Shown here in pieces: positions 9,378 through 18,120 of a stretch of 64,000 nt of DNA. Numbering within the stretch: position 1 is the first letter of the stretch; each line of letters starts with the position of its first letter. The notes under the pieces are model-generated. The model was not told the origin of the DNA. It worked only from the letters and a program-made list of their open reading frames with translations, and made no database searches. The DNA is taken from contig CAWULT010000005.1 of the NCBI GenBank assembly GCA_963923455.1, positions 16,408 through 80,407 on the forward strand, written 5' to 3'. The stretch comes from CAWULT01 sp963923455 (GTDB lineage Bacteria > Acidobacteriota > Vicinamibacteria > Vicinamibacterales > UBA2999). Position numbers and translations under genes: made by a program.

Positions 9378-11372
9378 ATGTGCGGGATCGCTGGACAGGT
9401 TGGCCCGGCTGCGTGCGGGCGTGAGCCGCTGCTCACGATGATGGGCACGCTGACACACCGCGGACCCGACGAGGCTGGTCTGCTGCTGGCGCGAGGGCTC
9501 GCCTTCGGGCACCTGCGGCTCAGCATCGTCGACCTGCGGCACGGCCAGCAGCCGATGGCGACAGCAGACGGCCGGCACTGGATCGTCTTCAACGGCGAGA
9601 TCTTCAACCACGTCGAGCTGCGCGTCGAACTGGAGGGCCTCGGGCACGTCTTCCGCACGCGGTGCGACACCGAGGTGATCCTGAACGCCTACCGCCAGTG
9701 GGGCCGCGACTGCCTGTCCCGCTTCAACGGGCAGTGGGCCTTCGCGCTGTGGGACCGGCAGGAAGACACGGTGTTCCTGGCCCGCGACCGCTTCGGCGTG
9801 AGGCCGCTCTTCTACAGCGTTCTCGCCGACGGCCGCACGCTGGTGTTCGCCTCGGAGATGAAGGCACTGCTGACGGATGCCCGCGTCCCGCGCGAGTGGG
9901 ACACCGACGCCCTGCGGGACATCTTCGTCTCGTGGGTCACCCACGGCGAGCGGACGCCGATACGGGCCATTCGCCAGCTGCCCGCCGGCTGCTGGATGGA
10001 GGTCACCCGCGAGGGGCACCGGGTGCAGCGCTACTGGGACGTGGACCTGTCACCGGATGCCGTGGACTGGTCCCGGCCGGAGGCGAGCTGGAGCGAGGAG
10101 CTTCGATCGACCCTGGACGAAGCCTGTCGAATCCGCCTGCGCGCGGACGTCACGGTCGGCACGTACCTCTCGGGCGGACTCGACTCGAGCATCATCACCA
10201 CGCTGTCGAAGCGGAACCACCAGCCGGACCTGATGACGTTCTCGCTGGCGTTCCGGGATGCGGGCTACGACGAGTCGGCGTTCCAGCAACTCGTCGCGGA
10301 TCAGATCGGGACCGAACATCACACGGTGTCGGTCAGTCGCGAGCTCATCGCGGAGCGCTTCCGCCTGGCGATCTGGCACACCGAGACGCCCATGCATCGA
10401 ACGGCGCCCATTCCCTTGATGGAGCTCTCCGCCCTGGTGCGGAGCACCGGCCTGAAGGTGGTGCTGAGCGGGGAGGGCGCGGACGAGGTCTTCGGCGGCT
10501 ACGACCAGTTCCGCGAGAACAAGATCCGCCGGTTCTGGGCGCGCGTGCCGACGTCGGCCTGGCGCAAGCGGCTGCTCGACCGGCTCGAGCCCAACATCGC
10601 GCGTTCGGGCCCGCGCACGCGGGCGTTCTGGTACGCCTTCTACCAGGAAGGGCTCCAGGCCACCGGTCGGCCCGCCTACTCCCACTATCCGCGGTGGCGC
10701 AACGGCGCCAGCCTGCTGCCGCTCATCTGCGCGGGTGACACACGGACGAGCGGCCCCTCGTGGATCGAGCACGTGGAGGCAACCGCGCCCGATGGCTTCG
10801 CCTCCTGGGACCCGCTGTCGCAGGCGCAGTACTGGGAGATCCGGCAGTTCCTCGCCGGGTACCTGTTGTCGTCGCAGGGCGACCGGGTCGCGATGGCGAA
10901 CTCCGTCGAAGGGCGCTACCCGTTCCTGGACGCCAACGTGTTCGCGCTGTCGCGCCGGATTCCGCCGCGCCTGAAGATGCGCGTGCTGCAGGAGAAGTAC
11001 CTCCTGAAGCGCACGTTCCAGTCCGACCTGCCGCCGGCGATCGTGGAGCGCAAGAAGTACCCGTATCGCGCGCCTGACGCGCTCGCCCTGTATCGCGGCG
11101 CGCTGCGCCGGCAGCTGCTCGACAGCCTGAACCCGGAGGCCGTGCAGCGCCGCGGCCTGTTCCATCCCGAGGGCATCCGGAAGCTGCTCGAGCGGGTGGA
11201 CCGGACGGAGGACCCGTCCGCCAGGGACAACATGGCGCTCGTGCTGGTGTACTCGGCCCACACCTTCCACGAGCAGTTCATCGAAGGCAGGATGGAGACG
11301 TCCGCGCTGCCTCCGCTCAACACAGACGTCGATTTGACACACATCACGAACCAGGTGGAACGCGCCTCATGA
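9378..11372 (+). CDS. asnB: Asparagine synthase-type glutamine amidotransferase
   Basis: 664 aa, Ntn glutaminase plus ATP-pyrophosphatase (PP-loop) domains. The N-terminus MCGIAGQVG supplies the catalytic Cys2. RGPDEAGL and FNGEIFNH are glutaminase-site motifs. SGGLDSSIITTL near residue 265 is the PP-loop, and LSGEGADEVFGGYDQF is the AsnB signature. It should adenylate a carboxylate and amidate it with glutamine-derived ammonia. In EPS loci this subfamily (XrtA-system amidotransferase) is thought to amidate uronic or acyl groups, not make asparagine. The stop overlaps the start of the following carrier protein (ATGA). Confidence 0.9.
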   Translation: MCGIAGQVGPAACGREPLLTMMGTLTHRGPDEAGLLLARGLAFGHLRLSIVDLRHGQQPMATADGRHWIVFNGEIFNHVELRVELEGLGHVFRTRCDTEVILNAYRQWGRDCLSRFNGQWAFALWDRQEDTVFLARDRFGVRPLFYSVLADGRTLVFASEMKALLTDARVPREWDTDALRDIFVSWVTHGERTPIRAIRQLPAGCWMEVTREGHRVQRYWDVDLSPDAVDWSRPEASWSEELRSTLDEACRIRLRADVTVGTYLSGGLDSSIITTLSKRNHQPDLMTFSLAFRDAGYDESAFQQLVADQIGTEHHTVSVSRELIAERFRLAIWHTETPMHRTAPIPLMELSALVRSTGLKVVLSGEGADEVFGGYDQFRENKIRRFWARVPTSAWRKRLLDRLEPNIARSGPRTRAFWYAFYQEGLQATGRPAYSHYPRWRNGASLLPLICAGDTRTSGPSWIEHVEATAPDGFASWDPLSQAQYWEIRQFLAGYLLSSQGDRVAMANSVEGRYPFLDANVFALSRRIPPRLKMRVLQEKYLLKRTFQSDLPPAIVERKKYPYRAPDALALYRGALRRQLLDSLNPEAVQRRGLFHPEGIRKLLERVDRTEDPSARDNMALVLVYSAHTFHEQFIEGRMETSALPPLNTDVDLTHITNQVERAS

Positions 11373-11632
11373 GCAACGTCGACACGAACGACCTGATGAA
11401 CCAGATCCGGGACCACATCTGCGGCACGATGCTGATCGGCCTGTCCGATCAGTCGATCGAGCCCGACGAGTCCCTCGTCCAGCGCGGTGTCGTGGACAGC
11501 ACCGGAGTACTGGAGCTGGTGGAGTTCCTGCAGCAGCGATTCGGCATCACGGTAATGGATGACGAAATCACGACCGATAACCTGGACACGCTGAATTCCA
11601 TCACGGCGTTCGTGCAGCGAAAGCTCGGATAG
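11369..11632 (+). CDS. Acyl carrier protein 1
   Basis: 87 aa, acidic four-helix carrier protein. The phosphopantetheine site is Ser44 in GVVDSTGVLELVEFL. Its start overlaps the asnB stop by 4 bases, so it is probably translationally coupled to the amidotransferase and is the likely partner of the ligase at 7775. It is distinct from the second carrier 46 bases downstream, with which it shares the general fold and a helix-2 pattern. Confidence 0.9.
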   Translation: MSNVDTNDLMNQIRDHICGTMLIGLSDQSIEPDESLVQRGVVDSTGVLELVEFLQQRFGITVMDDEITTDNLDTLNSITAFVQRKLG

Positions 11633-11678
11633 ACCGCTTCGAGGCCTGGATTCGGGCCTGGGCAAAGGACAAGCATCG

Positions 11679-11933
11679 ATGGACTACAAGACTCCCCTCA
11701 TCGAATTCATCAAGCAGGACATCCTGCACGGCCGCAACGTGCCGCTGGACGACGAGCAGGATCTGCTCAGCGCGGGTGTCCTGGATTCCCTGGGCATCCT
11801 CCGCGTCGTGGCCTTCCTCGAGGAGCGGTTCGGCGTGCGCGTGCCGGACGAGGACGTCGTGTTCGAGAATTTCCAGAGCATCCGGGCGATGACCGACTAC
11901 GTGACGCAACAGAAGGCCGTCGGCAAGGCCTAG
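11679..11933 (+). CDS. Peptidyl/acyl carrier protein 2 (PltL-like partner of adenylation domain)
   Basis: 84 aa. The phosphopantetheine site is Ser37 in GVLDSLGILRVVAFLEE. It ends 12 bases before the stand-alone adenylation domain, the arrangement of pyrrole-forming PCP/adenylation pairs. The C-terminal part (VPDEDVVFENFQSIRAM) resembles my recollection of the PltL-type carrier, where the last helix follows an aromatic-containing loop. Expected role: holds the prolyl and later pyrrolyl thioester while flavoenzymes act on it. Confidence 0.86.
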   Translation: MDYKTPLIEFIKQDILHGRNVPLDDEQDLLSAGVLDSLGILRVVAFLEERFGVRVPDEDVVFENFQSIRAMTDYVTQQKAVGKA

Positions 11934-11945
11934 CGTCGGCGCGCC

Positions 11946-13502
11946 ATGAGATACCTGCTGTCGCACGTCGTCGACGAGGCGGCCCGGACGCAGCCGACGC
12001 ACGACGCCGTTCGGTTCTCGGGCCTGAGCCTCTCGTACGCGGAGCTCGCGCGCCGGAGCAACGGTCTGGCCCGGATCCTGGTCGACCGCGGGGTGCGCCG
12101 TGGAGACCGGGTCGGGATCTTCATGAACAAGAGCCTCGACTCGGCCGTGGCGATCCACGGCATCATGAAGGCCGGCGGCGCCTACGTGCCGCTCGACCCC
12201 TTCGCGCCGCCGGCCCGCGTCGCCTTCGTCATTCGCGACTGCGGCATCCGCCACCTGGTCACCTCGGATCTGAAGCTCGATCAGTCGCAGCTGCTCGCCG
12301 AAGGGCTCGACCGGATGACCCTGGTCGGGGCCTCGCCGCGCGACGGGCACGACGCCGTCGGATGGGTCGAGGTGGAGGCCTCGGCGTCCGACTCGGCGCC
12401 GGCCATCGAGCTCACCGAGCAGGATCTCGCCTACATCCTCTACACGTCCGGATCCACCGGGACGCCGAAGGGGATCATGCACACGCATCGCAGCGGCCTG
12501 AGCTTCGCCGAGTGGGCCGCCGCCACCTACGGCCTGACGCCGTCGGATCGCGTCAGCAACCACGCGCCGCTGCACTTCGACCTGTCGACGTTCGACTTCT
12601 TCGCGACGGCGGTGGCCGGGGCCACCACCGTGGTCGTGCCCGAGGCGCTCACGAAGCTCCCGGCCGACCTGGCCAGGCTGATGGCGAAGGAGCGGCTGAC
12701 GGTCTGGTACTCGGTGCCGTTCGCGCTGATGCAGATGCTCGAACGGGGCAGCCTGGCGAAGCTGGATCTCTCGACGCTGCGGTGGTTGCTGTTCGCCGGC
12801 GAGGTGTTTCCCGTGAAGCACCTGCGCGAGCTGATGGCGGCGCTGCCGCACGTGCGCTTCAGCAACCTCTACGGACCCACCGAGACCAACGTCTGCACGT
12901 TCTACAACCTGCCGCCGACCCTGCCGCCCGGCGACGAGCCGATCTCCATCGGGCGCCCCTGCGAGAACGTCGAGTCGCTGATCGTCGACGAAGACGGCCG
13001 GCCGGTTGCCGAGGGTGAGGCGGGCGAGCTGCTGATCCGGGGAGGGGTCGTGATGCGGGGCTACTGGGGACGGCCCGACCTCAACGAGAAGGGCTTCTTC
13101 CGACGGCCCGTGTTCGGCCGCCACTACGAGGACGTGTTCTACAGGACGGGAGACCTCGTCGAGCGCATGCCGGACGGCAACCTGACGTACCTGGGCCGGA
13201 AGGACCGGCAGGTCAAGACGCGCGGGTATCGGGTTGAGCTCGACGAGGTCGAGGCGGTGATCCTGTCGCTGGTCTCGATCGAAGAGGCGGCGGCATTCGT
13301 CGTGCCGGATGGGCAGGGCAGCAACCTGATCGAGGCGGCGGTCACGGTGAAGGCCGGGTTCCAGCTGACGCCTGAGGCCGTGATGAACCATGCCTCAGCC
13401 AGGTTGCCGCACTATGCGGTGCCGGCGACGATTCGCGTGATGGAGGTCTTTCCACGGACGTCGACCGGGAAGATCGACCGTCGCGAGCTGCAGGCCCGCT
13501 AG
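11946..13502 (+). CDS. Stand-alone amino-acid adenylation domain, proline-type (PltF/CloN4-like)
   Basis: 518 aa NRPS adenylation domain with no fused carrier. Motifs: A3 YTSGSTGTPKG (166-176), A4 NHAPLHFDLS (205-214), A5 NLYGPTETNVC (307-317), hinge YLGRKDRQVKTRGYR, and catalytic Lys509 in TSTGKIDR. Aligned by eye to GrsA, the specificity residues are D212, L213, F216, Y255 or S256, L282, A284, L308, V316, C317, K509. This code (DLF-Y/S-LALVCK) is nearly that of prolyl adenylation enzymes of pyrrole pathways (DLLYLALVCK for PltF/RedM, from memory). The phrases WYSVP and LFAGEVFPVKHLREL also match that subfamily. Predicted reaction: ATP-dependent loading of L-proline onto carrier 2. Confidence 0.85.
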   Translation: MRYLLSHVVDEAARTQPTHDAVRFSGLSLSYAELARRSNGLARILVDRGVRRGDRVGIFMNKSLDSAVAIHGIMKAGGAYVPLDPFAPPARVAFVIRDCGIRHLVTSDLKLDQSQLLAEGLDRMTLVGASPRDGHDAVGWVEVEASASDSAPAIELTEQDLAYILYTSGSTGTPKGIMHTHRSGLSFAEWAAATYGLTPSDRVSNHAPLHFDLSTFDFFATAVAGATTVVVPEALTKLPADLARLMAKERLTVWYSVPFALMQMLERGSLAKLDLSTLRWLLFAGEVFPVKHLRELMAALPHVRFSNLYGPTETNVCTFYNLPPTLPPGDEPISIGRPCENVESLIVDEDGRPVAEGEAGELLIRGGVVMRGYWGRPDLNEKGFFRRPVFGRHYEDVFYRTGDLVERMPDGNLTYLGRKDRQVKTRGYRVELDEVEAVILSLVSIEEAAAFVVPDGQGSNLIEAAVTVKAGFQLTPEAVMNHASARLPHYAVPATIRVMEVFPRTSTGKIDRRELQAR

Positions 13503-13508
13503 TTGTCG

Positions 13509-13657
13509 ATGGTCAGGCGGCTGCTGGTGCTGAACGGCCTCGCCACGATTGCAGCCACGTGGTGCTGGTGGTCGTTGGCATCGCCGTGCCGGTGTCACTG
13601 ATGGTGGCGGTCAGCCGGTCGCCTGCCCGCCAGACCTGCAACTACCTGTTCGGCTGA
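13509..13657 (+). pseudogene. Remnant of an acyltransferase-3 gene (N- and C-terminal scraps joined)
   Basis: Only 149 bases. Codons 13509-13559 read MVRRLLVLNGLATIAAT, the N-terminus seen in the intact acyltransferases at 16957 (MARRLLLLNGVAIIF) and 38116 (MVRRLLALNGIAAIF). From 13559, in another frame, 13559-13657 reads VVLVVVGIAVPVSLMVAVSR followed by SPARQTCNYLFG and a stop, matching their C-terminal ends (NRSPARRAYAYVFG and KSSPLRRYYAYAFG). About 320 codons in the middle are gone and the junction is out of frame, so translation from the ATG stops after about 32 residues. It is a decayed third copy of this acyltransferase type. Confidence 0.88.
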
Positions 13658-13708
13658 CGACCCGACGAGCGAACGCGTGCTCCGTTTCGACCCGAGGAAG
13701 GACGTTCC

Positions 13709-15274
13709 GTGAACAGCAAGCTCGACTATCTCGTCATTGGCGCTGGGCCGGCAGGCCTGCAGCTCGGCTACTACCTGCAGAAGAACGCCCGCAGCTACCT
13801 GATCCTGGAACGCGGCCGGGGAGCCGGCACGTTTTTCGAGACGTACCCACGGCACCGGATGCTCATCTCGATCAACAAGGTGCACACCGGCACCGACGAC
13901 CGTGACGCGAACCTGCGGTGGGACTGGAATTCACTGCTCACCGACGGCGACGATCCGCGCTTCGGCGCCTACACGACTGAGTACTTTCCCGGCGCCGACG
14001 ACCTCGTCCGGTACCTGCGAGACTTCGCCGCCCGCCACGGGCTCAGGGTGCAGTACGACACCGATGTGACGAGGGTTGCGCGCGATGCCGATGGAACCTT
14101 CGTGGTGACCGACCGCGCCGGGCGCACCTACAGGGCCAGCCGGCTGTTCGTTGCGTCCGGGTTCACGAAGGAGAACGTGCCGACGTTCCCCGGCGCCGAG
14201 CTGTGCGAGCGCTACGGCACGCATGACACCGACGCGGCGCGCTTCACGAACAAGCGGGTGCTGATTCTCGGCAAGGGCAACTCGTCGTTCGAGACTGCCA
14301 ACCATCTCACCGGGACGGCGGCCGCGATTCACGTCTGCAGCCCCGAGTCCATCCAGATGGCGTGGCAGACCCACTACGTGGGCAACCTTCGGGCGGTGAA
14401 CAACAACTTCCTCGACACGTACCAGCTCAAGTCACAGAACACCGTGATCGACGGGACGGTCACGAAGGTGGAGCGGCTGGGCGACCAGCTGGCCGCGCAC
14501 ATCGCCTACTCGCACGCCGCCGGCCAGACGACCGTACGGCTCTACGACGCGATCATCGCTTGCACTGGATTCAAGTTCGACCCGTCGATCTTCGACGCGT
14601 CCTGCCAGCCCGAGCTGGTGTACGAAGGCAAGTTCCCGGCGCAGACCGCCGAGTGGGAGTCGGTGAACGTGCCTGGCCTCTACTTCGCAGGCACGCTGAT
14701 GCACGCCTGTGACTTCCGCCGGACGATGTCGGGCTTCATCCATGGCTTCCGGCACAACGTGCAGGTGATGAGCCGCCTGTTCGAGATGAAGTACCACGGG
14801 CGCGAGTGGCCGTACACGGAGTGCCCGGCGACGCCCGACGGCGTCCTCGTGGCGATCATGAATCGGCTGCGTCACGGCGCCGGCATCTACCTGCAGCCGG
14901 GCTTCCTGCGCGACGTCATCGTGGTGGACGAGGCATCCGGGCAGGCGCGGTGCTACACGGACATGCGGAACGACTACATCCCCGGGAGCTTCATCGGGAC
15001 GTCCCACCACTACTACACGGTGAGCCTGGAGTACGGCCACTTCGACGGCGACCCGTTCGCGGTCGAACGGAACCCCGATCCGATGAAGGGCGGCGAGGCG
15101 TCGTACCTGCATCCGGTGATTCGACGGTACGACCGGGCGGAGCTGAAGGCCGAGTATCACATCCAGGACGATCTGGAGAACGAGTGGTGGCTCGAGGAGT
15201 ATGCGCGGCCCGCGCGCGCGTGGTTCGACGCGCAGCTGAGCCGTGGCGCCGTGCCGGCTGGGGCGGCGCGCTGA
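13709..15274 (+). CDS. FAD/NAD(P)-binding monooxygenase-like flavoprotein (FOXRED2-like)
   Basis: 521 aa. GTG start at 13709 with GAGGAAGGA 6 bases upstream. N-terminal dinucleotide fold LVIGAGPAGLQLGYYL binds FAD; a second one, VLILGKGNSSFETA near residue 190, would bind NAD(P)H; IIACTGFKFDP is the usual ATG-type motif. The long C-terminal part beyond about residue 400 matches no domain I recognise. Overall it looks like FOXRED2-type/FMO-like oxidoreductases. Placed between the adenylation domain and the halogenase, it may oxidise the carrier-bound acyl group or reduce flavin; its true substrate is unknown. Confidence 0.78.
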   Translation: MNSKLDYLVIGAGPAGLQLGYYLQKNARSYLILERGRGAGTFFETYPRHRMLISINKVHTGTDDRDANLRWDWNSLLTDGDDPRFGAYTTEYFPGADDLVRYLRDFAARHGLRVQYDTDVTRVARDADGTFVVTDRAGRTYRASRLFVASGFTKENVPTFPGAELCERYGTHDTDAARFTNKRVLILGKGNSSFETANHLTGTAAAIHVCSPESIQMAWQTHYVGNLRAVNNNFLDTYQLKSQNTVIDGTVTKVERLGDQLAAHIAYSHAAGQTTVRLYDAIIACTGFKFDPSIFDASCQPELVYEGKFPAQTAEWESVNVPGLYFAGTLMHACDFRRTMSGFIHGFRHNVQVMSRLFEMKYHGREWPYTECPATPDGVLVAIMNRLRHGAGIYLQPGFLRDVIVVDEASGQARCYTDMRNDYIPGSFIGTSHHYYTVSLEYGHFDGDPFAVERNPDPMKGGEASYLHPVIRRYDRAELKAEYHIQDDLENEWWLEEYARPARAWFDAQLSRGAVPAGAAR

Positions 15275-15409
15275 CGACGAGAGTCGAGTGAGGTGGAACC
15301 CATCCGAGCCGGGCGGGTACCGGGGCGGTCACACGAGAGGCCAGGGGATCGGACACCGAACCCGCCGGGGCCTGAGGGGCAAGGCAGACCTTGCTGGGGA
15401 GAGCGCGCA

Positions 15410-16954
15410 GTGACGACGACAATCCCTGAGACGAGTCGGATTCTGGTGATCGGTGGTGGCCCCGCGGGCGCCAGCGCGGCCACGTTGCTGGCGCGGCAGG
15501 GGTACGAGGTGACCGTTTTGGAACGGGACTACTTCCCGCGGTATCACATCGGCGAGTCGCTCCTGCCGTCGGTCCTCGAGATCCTCGATCTGATGGGGCT
15601 GCGCGAGCAGATGGAGAACTCGGGCTTCGTCAAGAAGCACGGTGCCTTCCTCGAGTGGGGGTCGGAGCGCTGGGGGCTGAACTTCGGCGAACTGGGAGAA
15701 GGGCGCACGCACGCCTTCCAGGTGGAGCGGGCAGACTTCGACAAGATGCTGCTCGATCATGCGGCACGCTGTGGCGTCCAGGTGTTCGAAGGCGTGGAGG
15801 TGCAGTCGCTCGAGTGCGACGGTGACCGCCCGCGCGCGGCGAACTGGGCGATGAAGGCGCAGGCCGAGGGGCAGGTCAACGGCCGGGCGCGCGACATCGC
15901 GGCGAGCGGCCGCATCGCGTTCGACTACCTGATCGACGCGTCCGGGCGTGCTGGCGTGATGGCGACGAAGTACCTGCAGAACCGCAAGTACCACAAGATC
16001 TTCCAGAACGTCGCCGTGTGGGGTTACTGGAAGGGCACCGATCGGATGGTGACGGGGCGCGAGGGCGACATCGCCGTGGGCTCGGTCGAGAACGGCTGGA
16101 TCTGGGCCATTCCGCTGCGGGACGACACGACGAGCGTGGGCCTGGTCATGCACCGCGACACCGTGGTCAAGCGCGGCGCCGCGTCGCTCGAGCAGCTCTA
16201 CTTCGACGCCCTCGACGAGTCGCCCATCATCAAGCGCGCCATCGCGCCCGGAAGGCTCGAATCGAAGCTCCACACCGAGCAGGACTACTCCTACGCGTCA
16301 CAGGTGTTCAGCGGTCCCGGCTTCTTCATGGCCGGTGACGCGGCGGCCTTCCTCGATCCACTGCTCTCGAGCGGTGTCCACCTGGCAACCTACAGCGGGC
16401 TGCTGGCAGCCGCGTCCATCGGCAGCACGATCCGGGGCGAGGTCGACGAGGCCGAGGCCGCGCAGTTCTTCGAGAAATGCTACCGCCAGGCGTACCTGCG
16501 CTTCCTGGTGTTCCTGTCGGCCTTCTACGACGTCGGCCGCAAGAAGGAGTCGTACTTCTGGGAAGCGCAGCGCCTGACCGAGGACGACGCCGAGACCAAG
16601 GACCTCAACGGTGCCTTCCTGAAGCTGGTGACGGGCGTGAAGGACATGGCCGACGCCAAGACCAACGCGCACCGGCTGGTGCTCGACACGATGACCAAGC
16701 GCATCGACGAGAACCTGAAGTTCCGCAAGGACAAGATGAAGCTCGCCTCGCTCGAGGGCGAGGAAAAGGACAAGGCGAGGGCCAACGCGCGCTTCTTCAG
16801 CTCGGTCGAAGGGCTGTTCGCGCTGAGTGCCGAGGAGGCCATCGAGGGCATCTACGTCGTCACCAGGCCGGTGCTCGGTCTGGCACGGGTCGACCAGCGC
16901 GCGGTCGCAGACGAGGCGCTGGCGGGGGCCGGGCGGGCTGAGGCGGTGCACTGA
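15410..16954 (+). CDS. FAD-dependent halogenase (PltA-type, carrier-protein-bound substrates)
   Basis: 514 aa from GTG 15410, which has GGGGAG about 8 bases upstream; the longer frame has no homology before VTTTIPETSR. FAD-binding GGGPAG is at 15-20. Three halogenase hallmarks are present. First, FVKKHGA (73-79) supplies the lysine thought to form lysine haloamine. Second, GWIWAIP (229-235) fits the W-x-W-x-I-P motif. Third, FLDPLLSSG (314-322) fits the F-x-x-P-x-x-S-x-G motif. The sequence around the lysine and FLDPLLSSG reads like PltA, which chlorinates pyrrolyl-PCP. A C-terminal extension of about 150 charged, helical residues is typical of this variant class. The acyltransferase gene starts 2 bases after its stop. 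Confidence 0.85.
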   Translation: MTTTIPETSRILVIGGGPAGASAATLLARQGYEVTVLERDYFPRYHIGESLLPSVLEILDLMGLREQMENSGFVKKHGAFLEWGSERWGLNFGELGEGRTHAFQVERADFDKMLLDHAARCGVQVFEGVEVQSLECDGDRPRAANWAMKAQAEGQVNGRARDIAASGRIAFDYLIDASGRAGVMATKYLQNRKYHKIFQNVAVWGYWKGTDRMVTGREGDIAVGSVENGWIWAIPLRDDTTSVGLVMHRDTVVKRGAASLEQLYFDALDESPIIKRAIAPGRLESKLHTEQDYSYASQVFSGPGFFMAGDAAAFLDPLLSSGVHLATYSGLLAAASIGSTIRGEVDEAEAAQFFEKCYRQAYLRFLVFLSAFYDVGRKKESYFWEAQRLTEDDAETKDLNGAFLKLVTGVKDMADAKTNAHRLVLDTMTKRIDENLKFRKDKMKLASLEGEEKDKARANARFFSSVEGLFALSAEEAIEGIYVVTRPVLGLARVDQRAVADEALAGAGRAEAVH

Positions 16955-16956
16955 CG

Positions 16957-18063
16957 ATGGCCAGGCGGCTGCTGCTGCTGAACGGGGTCGCGATCATCTT
17001 CGTGATCCTGTTCCACACGACGGGCTACGGCTTCACCGCGCTGTTCTTCTGGGCGCACCGCTACCGTCCCGTCGCCGCGCCGAACTTCGACGCGGCCGGC
17101 ACCGCCCCCTATTGGGCTCTCCGGCTGATGGAGGAGCTGGTCTGCGTGGCCATTCCGATCTTCCTGTTCGTCTCCGGCTACTTCGTGTCGGTGATGGCCG
17201 GGCGGACGCGCGTGGTCGGCGCGGGCACGATGCGCACGCGGATCGCGGCGCTGATACCGCCGTACCTCCTCTGGTCCGGCATCGTGCTGCTGGGCCTGGC
17301 CCTCGAGGGGCGGGTGTATCCACTCAGGCGATACGCGGTGATGCTGGCGACCGGCTCGACTAACCCGAACTACTACTACGTCCCCCTGCTGGTCCAGCTC
17401 TACCTCGTGGCGCCCGTCGTCGTCCGGCTGCTGGCGTGGAACTGGCGGGTGACGCTGGCCGTGACGGGACTCATGCAGGCCTGCGTCTACGGCCTGCAGT
17501 ATGCAATCGTGCTGGCGCCACAGAGCCCCACGGTCCTGCTGGCCGCCACCCTGGCGCAGAAGTGGGTCTTCCTCGTGCACCTCTTCTGGTTCACGTTCGG
17601 AGCCTTCGTCGGGCTGGAGGCCCAGCGATTCCGGACGCTGGTCGACCGCGCCCGGCCATTCCTCGTGCCGGCCACGGTCGTCTTCTTCGCGCTGGGCGTG
17701 ATCGAGTGGGAGATGCTCCTCGCCTGGTCCGGGCAGCCCTGGACCGAGAACCGGACGACGCTGGTCGACGGCGCCTACTCGGCGTCGTTCCTGATGTCGT
17801 TCCTGGCGTACGCCGAGATCCCGGCGCCGTGGTCGTCCTGGCTGACGACGCTCGGCAGCCGGTCCTTCGGGATCTACCTGGTACACGGGCTCGTGATGGA
17901 GTACTTCTCGCGCGGGCTGTATCACCTCGCGCCATGGGCGCTCGGCCGGCAGGCCCTCTTCCTGCCCGCATTGATCGCGGTCGGCATGGCCGTACCGCTG
18001 ATGCTGATGGACGTCGTGAACCGCTCGCCGGCGCGGCGTGCCTATGCGTACGTGTTCGGCTAG
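16957..18063 (+). CDS. Membrane acyltransferase, family 3 (1)
   Basis: 368 aa, about ten predicted membrane helices. It has the family-3 acyltransferase features: an N-terminal helix with VILFHTTGYG (the conserved His), IPIFLFVSGYFVS in the third helix, and FGIYLVHGLVMEYFS near the C-terminus. It starts two bases after the halogenase stop and is probably translationally coupled to it, making it the best candidate for moving the carrier-bound acyl product onto a sugar hydroxyl. It shares its first 15 and last 14 residues' pattern with the gene at 38116 and with the relic at 13509. Confidence 0.87.
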   Translation: MARRLLLLNGVAIIFVILFHTTGYGFTALFFWAHRYRPVAAPNFDAAGTAPYWALRLMEELVCVAIPIFLFVSGYFVSVMAGRTRVVGAGTMRTRIAALIPPYLLWSGIVLLGLALEGRVYPLRRYAVMLATGSTNPNYYYVPLLVQLYLVAPVVVRLLAWNWRVTLAVTGLMQACVYGLQYAIVLAPQSPTVLLAATLAQKWVFLVHLFWFTFGAFVGLEAQRFRTLVDRARPFLVPATVVFFALGVIEWEMLLAWSGQPWTENRTTLVDGAYSASFLMSFLAYAEIPAPWSSWLTTLGSRSFGIYLVHGLVMEYFSRGLYHLAPWALGRQALFLPALIAVGMAVPLMLMDVVNRSPARRAYAYVFG

Positions 18064-18120
18064 CGATCGGTCCGGTGGCGCCCGGAGGGGCGGGGCCGGC
18101 CACGTCGGAGAGGCAGTGAG

